Notes under the pieces: generated by a model
Told to the model about the DNA's origin: nothing
The model's input: the letters and a program-made list of their open reading frames with translations, nothing else
The model's database searches: none
Position numbers and translations under genes: made by a program
Source: Knoellia koreensis
GTDB taxonomy: Bacteria > Actinomycetota > Actinomycetes > Actinomycetales > Dermatophilaceae
DNA length: 64,000 nt
Reading direction: 5' to 3'
Assembly (NCBI RefSeq): GCF_013041615.1
Contig: NZ_JABEPQ010000003.1
Location: forward strand, 186,001-250,000
Shown: positions 36,736 through 45,683 of the stretch, piece by piece
How positions within the stretch are numbered: the stretch's first letter is position 1
How the letters are laid out: each line of letters begins with the position of its first letter

Positions 36736-36789
36736 CCCCTCAGCGTAGGGACGACGCCGCCGGCGCCGCGTCACCCGGCGGCGGCAACA

Positions 36790-36815
36790 CGGCATACTCC
36801 CTGCGGCGTATGCCG
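36790..36815. repeat. Inverted pair of the GTATGCCG word
   Basis: CGGCATAC (36790-36797) and GTATGCCG (36808-36815) face each other across 10 nt in the gap between the divergent kinase and flavoprotein genes. They could form a small cruciform or a protein-binding site. Confidence 0.55.
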
Positions 36816-36893
36816 CGCGCCCACCCAGCTGCCCCATCTCGCCGCCCGCGGAACGCAGGTGACCAATCGGACACCGGCGCTGATACTGGTCGC

Positions 36894-38555
36894 ATGAAGC
36901 CCGCGATCGTCATCGCCTCGCCCAACCACGCCGACTTCCTCCTCGACGAGCTCGGCCGCTACACGAGGGACTACGCGCTCCACTCGACCCGGAGTGCCGA
37001 GGGTGCGCTCGAGATCAGCCGGCGGCTCAAGAGCGAGGGCGTGCCGGTGGCGCTCTACGTCGCGGAGTCGCGGTTGCCGGACACCATGACCCTCAAGGCT
37101 TTTCACGACCTGCGAGCCATCGTGCCCACGGCCCGCCGCGTCGTGGTGTCGCCGTGGGAGACGTTCCGCGAGGACTCCGCCAAGCTGCGGCCCGGACTCG
37201 CCAAGGGCAAGTTCGACGCCATGCTGCTCATGCCCCGCGGCGTGCGCGACGAGGAGTTCCACACCGCCCTCACCGAGCTCCTGTCCGACTGGGGCTCCAC
37301 CGTGGCCGCACCAGTCATCGAGACCCTGCGCATCGTCTCGCCGGGCCGAGACCGCGTGACATCGGAGATCCAGGAGCTGGTCGGCCGTATCGGCATGCCG
37401 ACCCGCACCTACTCACCCGACTCAGAGGTGGGGCAGGACGTCATCGCCCGGTTCGACGGGCCCGTGCGCTTTCCGCTCGTCGAGGTCGTCGGCAGCGGTG
37501 AGGTGCACGCGCCGGCCTCGGCACGCGAGGTCGCGGCCCTGCTCACCGGCCGACCCGACGAGGTGTCCGTCGACACGGTGGTCGACCTGTGCATCATCGG
37601 CGCCGGCCCTGCCGGTCTCGCCGCCGCCGTCTACGGGTCCTCGGAAGGGTTGAGCACCATCGTCGTCGAGTCCGACGCCATCGGAGGACAGGCTGGGACG
37701 AGCTCCATGATCCGCAACTACCTCGGCTTCCCGCGCGGGATCTCCGGCATGAGGCTGGCGCAGCGGGCCCGCAGCCAGGCGATCCGGTTCGGCACGCGGT
37801 TCTTCACCGGCTGGGAGGTCAACGCGCTCGAGGCGTGCGAGGACGGCGAACACCACGTTGTCCGGACCGACGGCGGTGACGTCCACGCGCGGTCAGTCGT
37901 CATCTCGACCGGCGTCGCCTACCGGCGGCTCGGGGTCGACAGCGTCGAGGAGTTCACCGGCCGCGGCGTCTGGTACGGCTCGGCCATGAGCGCTGCCCGC
38001 GAGACCGAGGGGCAGGACGTCATCGTCGTCGGCGGCGGCAACTCGGCCGGGCAATGCGCGATCCACCTGTCAAGGTTCGCCAAGTCCGTGACGATCATGG
38101 TCCGCCGCGACGGGCTGGAGGCGACCATGTCGCAGTACCTCATCGGCGAGATCGAGTTCAACCCGCGCATCACCGTGCAGACCCGGGCCGAGGTGTGCGA
38201 GGCCGGTGGCGACGGCCAGCTCGAGTGGGTCGACGTCCGCGACACCACGACCGGCGAGGTCACCCGCCAGGGCGTGGGCGCCCTGTTCCTCCTGCTCGGT
38301 GCCGAGCCCCACTGCGACTGGCTGCCAGGCACCGTGGCCCGGGACGCCCGCGGGTTCGTCCTGACGGGCCGCGACGTCGCCCCCGACGCCTGGGTCGACG
38401 GCCTACCTCCGGCCAACCTGGCCACGACGCTGCCCGGGGTGTTCGCCGCCGGGGACATCCGCGCAGGGTCGATGAAGCGGGTCGCCGCCGCCGCCGGCGA
38501 GGGCTCGTCGGTCGTGCCGCTCGTGCACGCCTACCTCGACCCCGGCCCCGCCTGA
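36894..38555 (+). CDS. Thioredoxin-reductase-like flavoprotein fused to receiver-like and thioredoxin-like domains, lacking CxxC
   Basis: The 553-residue protein has three parts. Residues 1-130 resemble a response-regulator receiver, but the phospho-Asp strand reads ALYVAESRLPD. Residues about 140-215 look thioredoxin-like without cysteines. Residues 230-550 form a TrxR-like FAD/NAD(P)H module (IIGAGPAGLAAAVYG at 234, GGQAGTSSMIRNYLGFP, VVGGGNSAGQ at 378, FAAGDIRAGSMKR). Where TrxR has its CATC redox pair (about 362-367) this protein has GSAMSA. It cannot shuttle electrons through a disulfide, so it is more likely an NAD(P)H:flavin/quinone oxidoreductase or a sensor. Confidence 0.85.
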   Translation: MKPAIVIASPNHADFLLDELGRYTRDYALHSTRSAEGALEISRRLKSEGVPVALYVAESRLPDTMTLKAFHDLRAIVPTARRVVVSPWETFREDSAKLRPGLAKGKFDAMLLMPRGVRDEEFHTALTELLSDWGSTVAAPVIETLRIVSPGRDRVTSEIQELVGRIGMPTRTYSPDSEVGQDVIARFDGPVRFPLVEVVGSGEVHAPASAREVAALLTGRPDEVSVDTVVDLCIIGAGPAGLAAAVYGSSEGLSTIVVESDAIGGQAGTSSMIRNYLGFPRGISGMRLAQRARSQAIRFGTRFFTGWEVNALEACEDGEHHVVRTDGGDVHARSVVISTGVAYRRLGVDSVEEFTGRGVWYGSAMSAARETEGQDVIVVGGGNSAGQCAIHLSRFAKSVTIMVRRDGLEATMSQYLIGEIEFNPRITVQTRAEVCEAGGDGQLEWVDVRDTTTGEVTRQGVGALFLLLGAEPHCDWLPGTVARDARGFVLTGRDVAPDAWVDGLPPANLATTLPGVFAAGDIRAGSMKRVAAAAGEGSSVVPLVHAYLDPGPA

Positions 38556-38570
38556 CGCACACCCTTACCC

Positions 38571-38638
38571 ACTCGTTGCCGATCGCTCGGCATCCGGCGT
38601 CGAAACCGGGCCCACACGCCGTGTGCTCGGCAACGAGT
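38571..38638 (+). terminator. Long-loop hairpin after the flavoprotein gene
   Basis: ACTCGTTGCCGA (38571-38582) and its exact complement (38627-38638) form a 12-bp stem around 44 nt that contain further small palindromes (for example CACACGCCGTGTG). It begins 15 nt after the stop. Confidence 0.5.
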
Positions 38639-38752
38639 CGGTATGCCGCGGGGCTGGGTTGGGTGCGTCGCTCGCCGGGTGGCGGAGGGAGCCGTCACGC
38701 CGGGGCGCTTCGCGCCGAGGGGTTCCTCCACAAATCCCACATGCCCAAGCAA

Positions 38753-38803
38753 CAACTGAACGAGGACCCCGACGAAAAGCGTGTCGGGGTCCTCGTTCAG
38801 TTG
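38753..38803 (-). terminator. Perfect 21-bp-stem hairpin fused to the tRNA-Ser 3' end
   Basis: Arms 38753-38773 and 38783-38803 pair perfectly over 21 bp with loop GAAAAGCGT. On the reverse strand it follows the tRNA at once, and its first two bases overlap the encoded CCA (38802-38804). No T-run follows. It is probably the tRNA transcript's terminator and may affect 3'-end processing. Confidence 0.7.
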
Positions 38804-38891
38804 GCGGTGGCGGAGGGATTTGAACCCTCGGTGGACTTCCGCCCACAAACGCTTTCGAGGCGTTCTCCTTAGGCCGCTCGGACACGCCACC
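38802..38891 (-). tRNA. tRNA-Ser (CGA)
   Basis: The reverse strand folds as a class II tRNA: acceptor GGTGGCG/CGCCACC, discriminator G, encoded CCA, anticodon loop CTCGAAA (anticodon CGA) on stem AACGC/GCGTT, a long variable arm, and T-arm GGTTCAAATCC. At 90 nt including CCA it has the usual size for tRNA-Ser. It decodes UCG, a frequent Ser codon in this high-GC genome. Confidence 0.95.
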
Positions 38892-38979
38892 GCGGAGCAG
38901 GTTACCCGAGCACCCACCCCCGGCCGAAATCGCCCCGGATGGCACCCGAGCCAGCCACGCGCGCTACGCGCGGAGGCGA

Positions 38980-40005
38980 CTACCCGGCATACGGGATGCG
39001 CTCCCAGCTGAGCACCCGGTCGGCGCCCGGCCGGTTCACCGTGACCTTGAGCCAGTCCTTGTTGTTGTCCGACCCGTCGACCGTGATCCGCTCCAACCCG
39101 GCCGCCGAACCGGTCACGCCATAGCGCGACAGCCACACCGACCCGGGCGCCAGCGGACGATCCGAGTTGTAGATGTGCGAGTCGCCGTTGACGAGGTAGA
39201 CCTCTCCGTCGAACGCGTTCGTCTCGTCGACCAGCGCCTGCACCAGCGGTCGGAACGCCGAGATGTCCGACTCCTTCGGCACATACGTCGGGTCGAACAT
39301 GTCAGCCTGCTGCATCAGCACCACGGCCCGGTCGTTGCGCTGCCGGGCATCCGCAAACGCCTTGCGCACCAACGCAATCGACGCGTCCATCCGCGCCTGC
39401 TCCTCAGTGACCTGCTCGGGTGTCGCCGTCGTGTTCCCGATGCCAGTCCAGGGCGCCAGGTCGTTGTTCGAGCCGACGACGTGCAGCATCCCGAAGGTCA
39501 CGCCGTCGCGGCGCAGCATCACGTTCTCCGGGAAGGCGGCGTTCGGCACCGTCACCGTCGCCTTGCGGCCCAGGGTCACGCCGGGGCGGTCGAAGAACAC
39601 CGAACGGTCGAAGGCCAACCGCTCCAACGGGTTGTACGAGCCGTTGTTGGCGCGGTGGCAGTCGGTCCACTCGTTGTCGCCCGGCGTGTAGACCAGCGGG
39701 TCGGTGAACCGGTCGAACTGGGTGCGGATCATCCGGTAGTAGGCGTCGTCGCACCGCGTGGACCCGTTCTTGATGTCACCGACGTGGAAGACGGTCGACA
39801 CGTCGGGGTCGGCGTTGATCTGGTCGATCCAGCGCGGGAACGCCTCGATCTGCGCGGCGCCATAGGGCACGTCACCGATGACGGCGAACGTCTCGTGACC
39901 GGGCTTGTCCTGACCGTCCGCCGCGTATGCCGCGGGGCTGGCGAGCGTGGTGGCGCCGACTGCCGCGAGGGTCGCGGCGAGCGCGAGGGCACAGGTGGGT
40001 CGCAT
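38980..40005 (-). CDS. Secreted metallophosphoesterase
   Basis: The 341-residue product has a Sec signal peptide (CALALAATLAAVGATTLASPAAYAAD). A calcineurin-like phosphoesterase domain follows with ligands visible in FAVIGDVPYG, FHVGDIKNGS, YTPGDNEWTDCH and VNGDSHIYNS. The ATG at 40005 has an AGGAGG site. The protein acts outside the cell; the substrate (nucleotide, phosphodiester or phosphorylated polymer) is not determined. It ends about 90 nt from tRNA-Ser on the same strand. Confidence 0.87.
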   Translation of the reverse strand: MRPTCALALAATLAAVGATTLASPAAYAADGQDKPGHETFAVIGDVPYGAAQIEAFPRWIDQINADPDVSTVFHVGDIKNGSTRCDDAYYRMIRTQFDRFTDPLVYTPGDNEWTDCHRANNGSYNPLERLAFDRSVFFDRPGVTLGRKATVTVPNAAFPENVMLRRDGVTFGMLHVVGSNNDLAPWTGIGNTTATPEQVTEEQARMDASIALVRKAFADARQRNDRAVVLMQQADMFDPTYVPKESDISAFRPLVQALVDETNAFDGEVYLVNGDSHIYNSDRPLAPGSVWLSRYGVTGSAAGLERITVDGSDNNKDWLKVTVNRPGADRVLSWERIPYAG

Positions 40006-40128
40006 GGGTCCTCCTGGGGACGGTGGGGGCGGGCTGACCACGTCGGTTCTGCCCGACCGGGGTGAACACCACCCGCACCGGCAGGCAACGGGGCGGTGAA
40101 CACGTGCTGAGAGCGCCCGGATGGCGGA

Positions 40129-41634
40129 ATGCCGGGAATGCCAGCCCCCGCCGCAGCCTTGTCCCTAGACGTGACTCCTGCTCCCCACGCTGCCATCGGC
40201 CTTCGATCCGAACGTGGCCCGGTGCTGCTGGCGCTCATGGTGTCTACCGGGCTCATCGCGATCGACGCGACGATCCTCGCGACCGCGGTGCCATCGGTGG
40301 TCAGGGACCTGGGCGGGTTCGCCCAGTTCCCGTGGCTGTTCTCGGTCTACCTGCTGGCCCAGGCCGTCTCCGTGCCGGTCTACGCCAAGCTGGCCGACGT
40401 CTTCGGCCGCAAGCCGCTCATGCTGCTCGGCATCGGCCTCTTCCTCGTCGGCTCGCTCCTGTGCGGCTTCGCGTGGAGCATGCCGGCGCTCATCGCGTTC
40501 CGCGCCATCCAGGGCCTCGGCGCCGGCGCGGTCCAGCCCATCTCCATGACCATCGCCGGTGACATCTACACGGTCGCCGAGCGCGCCCGGGTACAGGGCT
40601 ACATCGCCTCCGTCTGGGCCGTCTCCTCGGTCGTCGGGCCGACGCTCGGCGGCATCTTCTCCCAGCTGGGCATCTGGCGCTGGATCTTCTTCGTCAACGT
40701 CCCACTCACGCTCGTCGCCGCGGTCCTCATCCTGCGCAACTTCCAGGAGCGGGTGCAGCGTCGCGAGCACCGCATCGACTACCTCGGGTCGGTGCTGCTC
40801 ACCACCGCCATGACCCTGCTGATCCTCGGCGTCCTCGAGGGCGGCCAGGCGTGGGCCTGGACGTCACCAGTCTCGATCGGCATCTTCGTCGCCGGCCTGG
40901 TGCTGCTCGCCGTGTTCGGTCTGGTGGAGCGCCGCGCCGCCGAGCCGGTGCTGCCGCTGTGGGTGTTCTCCCGGCGGCTCCTCGCGACCACCACCCTGCT
41001 CGCCCTGGGCGTCGGCGTGATCCTCATCGGGCTCACGTCGTTCGTCCCGACCTACCTCGAGAACTCGCTCGGCGTCGAGCCCCTCACCGCCGGACTCGCA
41101 CTCGCAGCCCTCACCATCGGCTGGCCGATCTCGGCCACCCTGTCAGGACGGTTGTTCTACCTGCGCCTGGGCTTTCGTCCCACGGTGCTCATCGGTCTCG
41201 CGCTCACCGTGGTGGGCACCGGCGCCCTCGCACTGCTCGCCCAACACCCGTCGGTCGCCGTCGTGGCCGCCGCGTCGTTCGTGACGGGCCTCGGCCTTGG
41301 TCTCGTCGCGTCCCCGTCGCTCATCGCCGCCCAGGCGAGTGTCGGCTGGGCCGAGCGTGGTGTCGCCACCGGCACGAACATGTTCGCCCGCTCGATCGGC
41401 AGCGCGGTCGGTGCCGCGATCTTCGGTGCGGTCGCCAACGGGGTCATCTCCGCCTCGGGCCGTCCCGAGACCGACCCGGCAACCGCCACCGACGCTGGCG
41501 CCGCGGTCTTCGTCGCCGTCGCCATCGCCGCCCTGCTCACCGTCGCGGCGGGCGTGTTCATGCCGCAGGTACGCGCCGACCAGGCCACGCCTGCACCCGA
41601 GCCGGAGACCGCAACGGAGACCGCCGCGGCCTGA
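40129..41634 (+). CDS. MFS exporter, DHA2 type
   Basis: The 501-residue protein has about 14 helices: LIAIDATILATAVPSVVRDLGGFAQFPWLFSVYLLAQAVSVPVYAKLADVFGRK (helices 1-2 with motif A), RAIQGLGAGAVQPISMTIAGD, and SVVGPTLGGIFSQLGIWRWIFFVN (motif C). It is distinct from the 14-kb exporter and has no adjacent regulator. Starts at 40129 and 40138 are both possible. It converges on dedA, with 14 nt between the stops. Confidence 0.88.
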   Translation: MPGMPAPAAALSLDVTPAPHAAIGLRSERGPVLLALMVSTGLIAIDATILATAVPSVVRDLGGFAQFPWLFSVYLLAQAVSVPVYAKLADVFGRKPLMLLGIGLFLVGSLLCGFAWSMPALIAFRAIQGLGAGAVQPISMTIAGDIYTVAERARVQGYIASVWAVSSVVGPTLGGIFSQLGIWRWIFFVNVPLTLVAAVLILRNFQERVQRREHRIDYLGSVLLTTAMTLLILGVLEGGQAWAWTSPVSIGIFVAGLVLLAVFGLVERRAAEPVLPLWVFSRRLLATTTLLALGVGVILIGLTSFVPTYLENSLGVEPLTAGLALAALTIGWPISATLSGRLFYLRLGFRPTVLIGLALTVVGTGALALLAQHPSVAVVAAASFVTGLGLGLVASPSLIAAQASVGWAERGVATGTNMFARSIGSAVGAAIFGAVANGVISASGRPETDPATATDAGAAVFVAVAIAALLTVAAGVFMPQVRADQATPAPEPETATETAAA

Positions 41635-41648
41635 CGCTCGGGCCCGAC

Positions 41649-42344
41649 TCAGGCCGGACCGGCGCTGCTGCCGTCATCGCGGGCCGGGTCCGAAGCCTTC
41701 CGCCCAGTGCTTGCCGCGGTGTCGTCACGGTGCTCGACGCGACGCCGCCGCACCGCCCACACCGCCAGCGCGACGACCACGATCACCGCGAGCAGCACGG
41801 CTGCGCCGGTGCCGAACCACTTCTCCACCCGCTGGTAGGAGTGCCCGGCGAGGTAGCCGGCCGTCACCACGGCGGTGCCCCACGCGATCCCGCCGAGCGC
41901 GTTCCACGGCAGGAACGTCCGGTACGGCATCCGCGACAGCCCCGCCAGCGCCGGCATCACCGCGCGCAGGAACGCCGTCCACCGGGCGAGGAACACCGCC
42001 GAACCGCCTCGCCGTCGCAGGAAGTCCTGCGCCCCCTCGATCCGCTTCATCCGCTTCTGCAGGATCTTGAGCTGCAGCACCTTGGGGCCGGCCAGCCGCC
42101 CGATCTCGTACCCCACCGAGTCACCGATGACGGCGCACAGGATCACCACGGCCAGCACCACGGGATACGAGGTGTGCCCGATGCTCGCGGTGACGCCACC
42201 GATGATGGCCAAGGTCTCGCCCGGGAGCACGAACCCGACGAACAGCGCGTCCTCGGCGAACACCACCAGCGCCACGATGAGGTAGACGAGCCACGGCGGC
42301 GCCGACAGCACCGTGTTGACGATCGAGTCGACGACCCCACTCAC
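41649..42344 (-). CDS. DedA-family membrane protein
   Basis: The 231-residue protein has the DedA (SNARE-associated/VTT) core: ALVVFAEDALFVGFVLPGETLAIIGG, AVIGDSVGYEIGRLAGPKVL, and FLARWTAFLRAVMPALAGLSRMPYRTFLPWNALGGIAWGTAVVTAGYLAGHS. DedA proteins act as lipid scramblases or flippases and support membrane homeostasis. GTG at 42344 overlaps the tadA stop by 4 nt. Confidence 0.92.
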   Translation of the reverse strand: MSGVVDSIVNTVLSAPPWLVYLIVALVVFAEDALFVGFVLPGETLAIIGGVTASIGHTSYPVVLAVVILCAVIGDSVGYEIGRLAGPKVLQLKILQKRMKRIEGAQDFLRRRGGSAVFLARWTAFLRAVMPALAGLSRMPYRTFLPWNALGGIAWGTAVVTAGYLAGHSYQRVEKWFGTGAAVLLAVIVVVALAVWAVRRRRVEHRDDTAASTGRKASDPARDDGSSAGPA

Positions 42345-42838
42345 AGCACAGGCTCCGAATCCCTATGTCCCGCAAAGAAGTCCAACAAGACCTGTGACGC
42401 CTCCTCGGCCCGCACGTCCCCCACCACCTCGACGAAGTGGTTGGCCCGACGGTCGCGCACGATGTCCCACACCGACCCCGTCGCCCCCAGCTTGGGGTCC
42501 CAGGCGCCGAGCACGAGCCGGCCCACGCGGGCGAGCAGGAGCGCACCGGCGCACATGGGGCAGGGTTCGAGCGTCACCACCAGAGTGTGCCCCTCGAGTC
42601 GCCACGAGCCGGTATGCCGCGCGGCCTGGCGCAGCGCGACCACCTCGGCGTGGGCGGTGGGGTCGCCGTCGGCCTCGCGGCGGTTGCGCCCCTCCCCGAC
42701 CACCTCACCCTCCGGTGAGACGACCACCGCGCCCACCGGCACGTCACCATCCGCCGCCGCCTCGGCGGCGAGCTCCAGCGCACGACCCATCCACGCGGCA
42801 TACCGGGGGTCGGGCAGCGGGCCACGGGTGGAGGTCAC
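42341..42838 (-). CDS. tadA: tRNA-specific adenosine deaminase
   Basis: The 165-residue enzyme has the zinc deaminase motifs HAE (DPTAHAEVVALRQAA) and PCPMC (TLEPCPMCAGALLLARVG), with NRREADG and WDPKLGATGSVWDI as in TadA. It converts adenosine 34 of tRNA-Arg(ACG) to inosine. It is coupled to dedA and divergent from upp with a 16-nt gap. The start is GTG at 42838; an internal ATG 16 codons later is an alternative. Confidence 0.9.
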   Translation of the reverse strand: MTSTRGPLPDPRYAAWMGRALELAAEAAADGDVPVGAVVVSPEGEVVGEGRNRREADGDPTAHAEVVALRQAARHTGSWRLEGHTLVVTLEPCPMCAGALLLARVGRLVLGAWDPKLGATGSVWDIVRDRRANHFVEVVGDVRAEEASQVLLDFFAGHRDSEPVL

Positions 42839-42854
42839 GCGCTAAGTTTCGCCT

Positions 42855-43493
42855 ATGCGCGTCCACGTTGCCGACCACCCGCTCATCACGCACAAGCTGA
42901 CCTACCTGCGCGACAAGCGGACCGACAGCCCCACCTTCCGCCGGCTGGCCGAGGAGCTCGTGACGCTGCTCGCGTACGAGGCGACGCGGGACGTGCGCGT
43001 CGAGCCCTACGAGATCGAGACGCCGGTCGCGCCGACGACGGGCATCAAGCTGAGCAACCCCAAGCCGCTCATCGTGCCGATCCTGCGTGCCGGGCTGGGC
43101 ATGCTCGAGGGCATGGTGCGGCTGCTGCCGAGCGCCGAGGTCGGGTTCCTCGGCATGCAGCGCAACGAGGAGACGCTCGAGGCGATCACCTACGCGAACC
43201 GGCTGCCCGACGACCTGTCCGGCCGGCAGTGCTACGTGCTCGACCCGATGCTCGCGACGGGCGGGACGCTCGCCATGTCGATCCAGTACCTCGTCGAGCG
43301 CGGTGCCGACGACATCACCGCGGTCACGCTGCTGGCCGCGCCCGAGGGCATCAAGTACGTCGAGGACGAGCTCGCCGGACTCGACATCCCCGTGCACCTC
43401 GTCACCGGGGCGATCGACGAGAAGCTCAACGAAAAGGGCTACATCGTCCCCGGCCTCGGGGACGCGGGCGACCGCCTCTACGGCGTCGTCTGA
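42855..43493 (+). CDS. upp: Uracil phosphoribosyltransferase
   Basis: The 212-residue enzyme is colinear with bacterial Upp: [56 protein letters not shown], the PRPP-binding [17 protein letters not shown], and the uracil-binding C-terminal [15 protein letters not shown]. It salvages uracil to UMP. Its last 16 nt overlap the 3' end of the convergent GMC oxidoreductase gene. Confidence 0.96.
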   Translation: MRVHVADHPLITHKLTYLRDKRTDSPTFRRLAEELVTLLAYEATRDVRVEPYEIETPVAPTTGIKLSNPKPLIVPILRAGLGMLEGMVRLLPSAEVGFLGMQRNEETLEAITYANRLPDDLSGRQCYVLDPMLATGGTLAMSIQYLVERGADDITAVTLLAAPEGIKYVEDELAGLDIPVHLVTGAIDEKLNEKGYIVPGLGDAGDRLYGVV

Positions 43494-45379
43494 GAGGGCA
43501 CACCTCCCGGCCCCGGGTGGTCGGCGAGCAGGTCCGCGCTGGCCTTCTCGGCCACGAGGTAGACGGCCGAGGCGATGAAGAACCCCGGGATGTCCGGGAA
43601 GACGCTCGCGTCGACGACCCGCAGCCGGTCGACGCCGCGCACCCGGAACTGCCCGTCCAGCACCGCCATCGGGTCGTCGTCACGTCCGATCTTGGCGGTG
43701 CCGCACGCGTGGTGTCCCCATGCCGCGTCACGCACGAACTGGCGCAGCTGCTCACGGGTCGTCACGTCGTCGCCCGGCACCACCTCGTGGTCGACCTCGA
43801 CGTCCTGGAGGTGGCGCACCACGTCGCGGGCGATCTCGATGCCGTCGACGACTCCGTCGAGGTCGGCCTCCCACCCCGCGGCGCCCTCCTCGAAGTAGCG
43901 GAAGGCGATCTCGGGGACGTCGGTCGGGTCGGTCGAGCGCAGCGTCACCGACCCCGCCCGGTTGCCGGTGTGGCCCTTGAGCACCAGCACCGAGAGGTTG
44001 TCGTGCGTGCGCACCGCGTCCTTGGCATATCCCGGGTAGTAGCCGTGGAAGTCGCTGGGCAGTGAGAAAATGATGAGGTCCGAGTCTGCTTGGGAGACAG
44101 AGGATTTCGCGATGATGGCTGCCAATGAACCATTGGTGGAGTATGGCCCGAAACGGTCATCGCGCCACTCGCGGTAGAGGTCGTCGGCGGACTCGTCGTC
44201 CGGTGGCACGTCGAGCGCCGATCCCTCGAAGATCGGGTAGTCGCGGGTGACCTTGCTCAGCACCGACACCTCGTAGCGGTCGTGCAGGTTCTCCCCCACG
44301 CCCGGGAGCTCGCCCACAACGTCGATGCCCTGCGCGGCCAGCTCGTCCGCGGGCCCGATCCCCGACAGCTTCAGCAGCTGCGGCGTGTTGAAGGCGCCGC
44401 CCGCCAGCACGACCTCACGCCGCGCGCGAAAGGTGCGACGCTCCCCTGGGTCCGACCTTCGGGAGGCGGCCTCGGTCGCACCGCCGGGCACGGCGGCATA
44501 CACCCGTGGTGCCGCGAGGGTCTCCACGCCCACGGCCGTCGCGCCCTCCATCACCACGCGGGTCGCGAGGTGGTTGAGCGCGATGTCGAGTCGCCCGCCG
44601 GCGGCGGGTGCATCGCGCCGGGCCTGCAGCACGCGCTCGCGCGCACCGTTGCGGGCACCGTTGCGCACGGCCACCGGGATGAACGCCATCCCCTGGAAGT
44701 CGCCGGGGGTGTCGGCCGCATTGGGGTCGCGCGGCAGCGACACGTCCTCGGGGATGCCGAAGCGGTCGCGACTGGTGCGCTCCATCGCCCCGATGATGTC
44801 GAGGAACATCGGCTCGCGGCCGCCGATCTGCGGGTTGGCCCGCGTCGTGCCGAGCCAGCCCTCGTGCCCGTGCGCCGCCTTGGCGTCGCGGGTCTGCTCG
44901 TCCTCGCCCGGCAGCGGCTCGGGGTCGACGCCCTCCCAGTCCTCCATGCGCCGGAACAGCTCGCGCATGCGGGCCGGGGCCCAGCCCTGGTCACCCGTGA
45001 GGTCGGCGAGGCGCTGCCAGTCGCTGTCGTGCGGGTAGATCGTCACCATCGCGCTGATCGCGGTGCTGCCGCCGAGCGTGCTGCCACGCGGGTAGAGGAC
45101 ACCGCCACGGTCGGCCACGTCCTTGGGGTCGCGAGCCTGCTGCTGCGGCGAGTCCCAGTGGTGCACATAGAAATCCCACGCCAGATCGGGGTCCTCGCTC
45201 GCGTACGCCTGCATGATCGGGATCTCGTAGGAGGGGCACGTGTGGTCGTCGCCCGCCTCGATGACGAGCACACTGTGCCCTGCCAGCGCGAGGTTGGCGG
45301 CCAGCGGCCCGCCACCCGCGCCGGAACCCACCACGACGAAGTCGTACTCGTCCGCCAGCTCACCCCGGTTGTCCACCAT
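43478..45379 (-). CDS. GMC-family FAD-dependent oxidoreductase
   Basis: The 633-residue enzyme has the N-terminal FAD motif [29 protein letters not shown], the GMC signatures [16 protein letters not shown] and [17 protein letters not shown], and the C-terminal active-site region [13 protein letters not shown] and [28 protein letters not shown]. The class includes cholesterol, choline, glucose and alcohol oxidases and dehydrogenases. At about 630 residues with a DDHTCPSYE region it resembles actinobacterial uncharacterised GMC enzymes more than cholesterol oxidase. No signal peptide is seen. The substrate is unknown. Confidence 0.88.
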   Translation of the reverse strand: MVDNRGELADEYDFVVVGSGAGGGPLAANLALAGHSVLVIEAGDDHTCPSYEIPIMQAYASEDPDLAWDFYVHHWDSPQQQARDPKDVADRGGVLYPRGSTLGGSTAISAMVTIYPHDSDWQRLADLTGDQGWAPARMRELFRRMEDWEGVDPEPLPGEDEQTRDAKAAHGHEGWLGTTRANPQIGGREPMFLDIIGAMERTSRDRFGIPEDVSLPRDPNAADTPGDFQGMAFIPVAVRNGARNGARERVLQARRDAPAAGGRLDIALNHLATRVVMEGATAVGVETLAAPRVYAAVPGGATEAASRRSDPGERRTFRARREVVLAGGAFNTPQLLKLSGIGPADELAAQGIDVVGELPGVGENLHDRYEVSVLSKVTRDYPIFEGSALDVPPDDESADDLYREWRDDRFGPYSTNGSLAAIIAKSSVSQADSDLIIFSLPSDFHGYYPGYAKDAVRTHDNLSVLVLKGHTGNRAGSVTLRSTDPTDVPEIAFRYFEEGAAGWEADLDGVVDGIEIARDVVRHLQDVEVDHEVVPGDDVTTREQLRQFVRDAAWGHHACGTAKIGRDDDPMAVLDGQFRVRGVDRLRVVDASVFPDIPGFFIASAVYLVAEKASADLLADHPGPGGVPSQTTP

Positions 45380-45500
45380 GTACCGACCCTACGAGCCACA
45401 CCCGCGCGGCGCGCCTCCTCGGCCCGGCACGCCCAGTCGGGCACAGTGATCCACTGAGGTGTGTCGCCCCGGCACGCCCCACCGACCCGGAGGAGCCGAC

Positions 45501-45671
45501 ATGCAGCGCGTCAAGAAGATCCTGCTGTGGGTCGTCCTGGCGTTCGCCGTCTACGCGATCATCGTCTCCCCCGAGCAGGCGGCCGACATCCTCAAGACCT
45601 CCGGGTCGATCCTCGCTGACGGCGTGCGCAGCATCGGCACGTTCTTCGACGCGCTGCTCGGCCGACGCTAG
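45501..45671 (+). CDS. Small single-helix membrane protein (56 aa)
   Basis: The product begins MQRVKKILLWVVLAFAVYAIIVSPEQAADILKT and ends FFDALLGRR: a basic start, one membrane helix and an amphipathic tail. The ATG follows a GGAGGAG site. It lies 12 nt before a PH-domain membrane protein, a pairing common in actinobacteria, and probably works with it at the membrane. The role is unknown. Confidence 0.78.
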   Translation: MQRVKKILLWVVLAFAVYAIIVSPEQAADILKTSGSILADGVRSIGTFFDALLGRR

Positions 45672-45683
45672 CCGGGACGTCCC

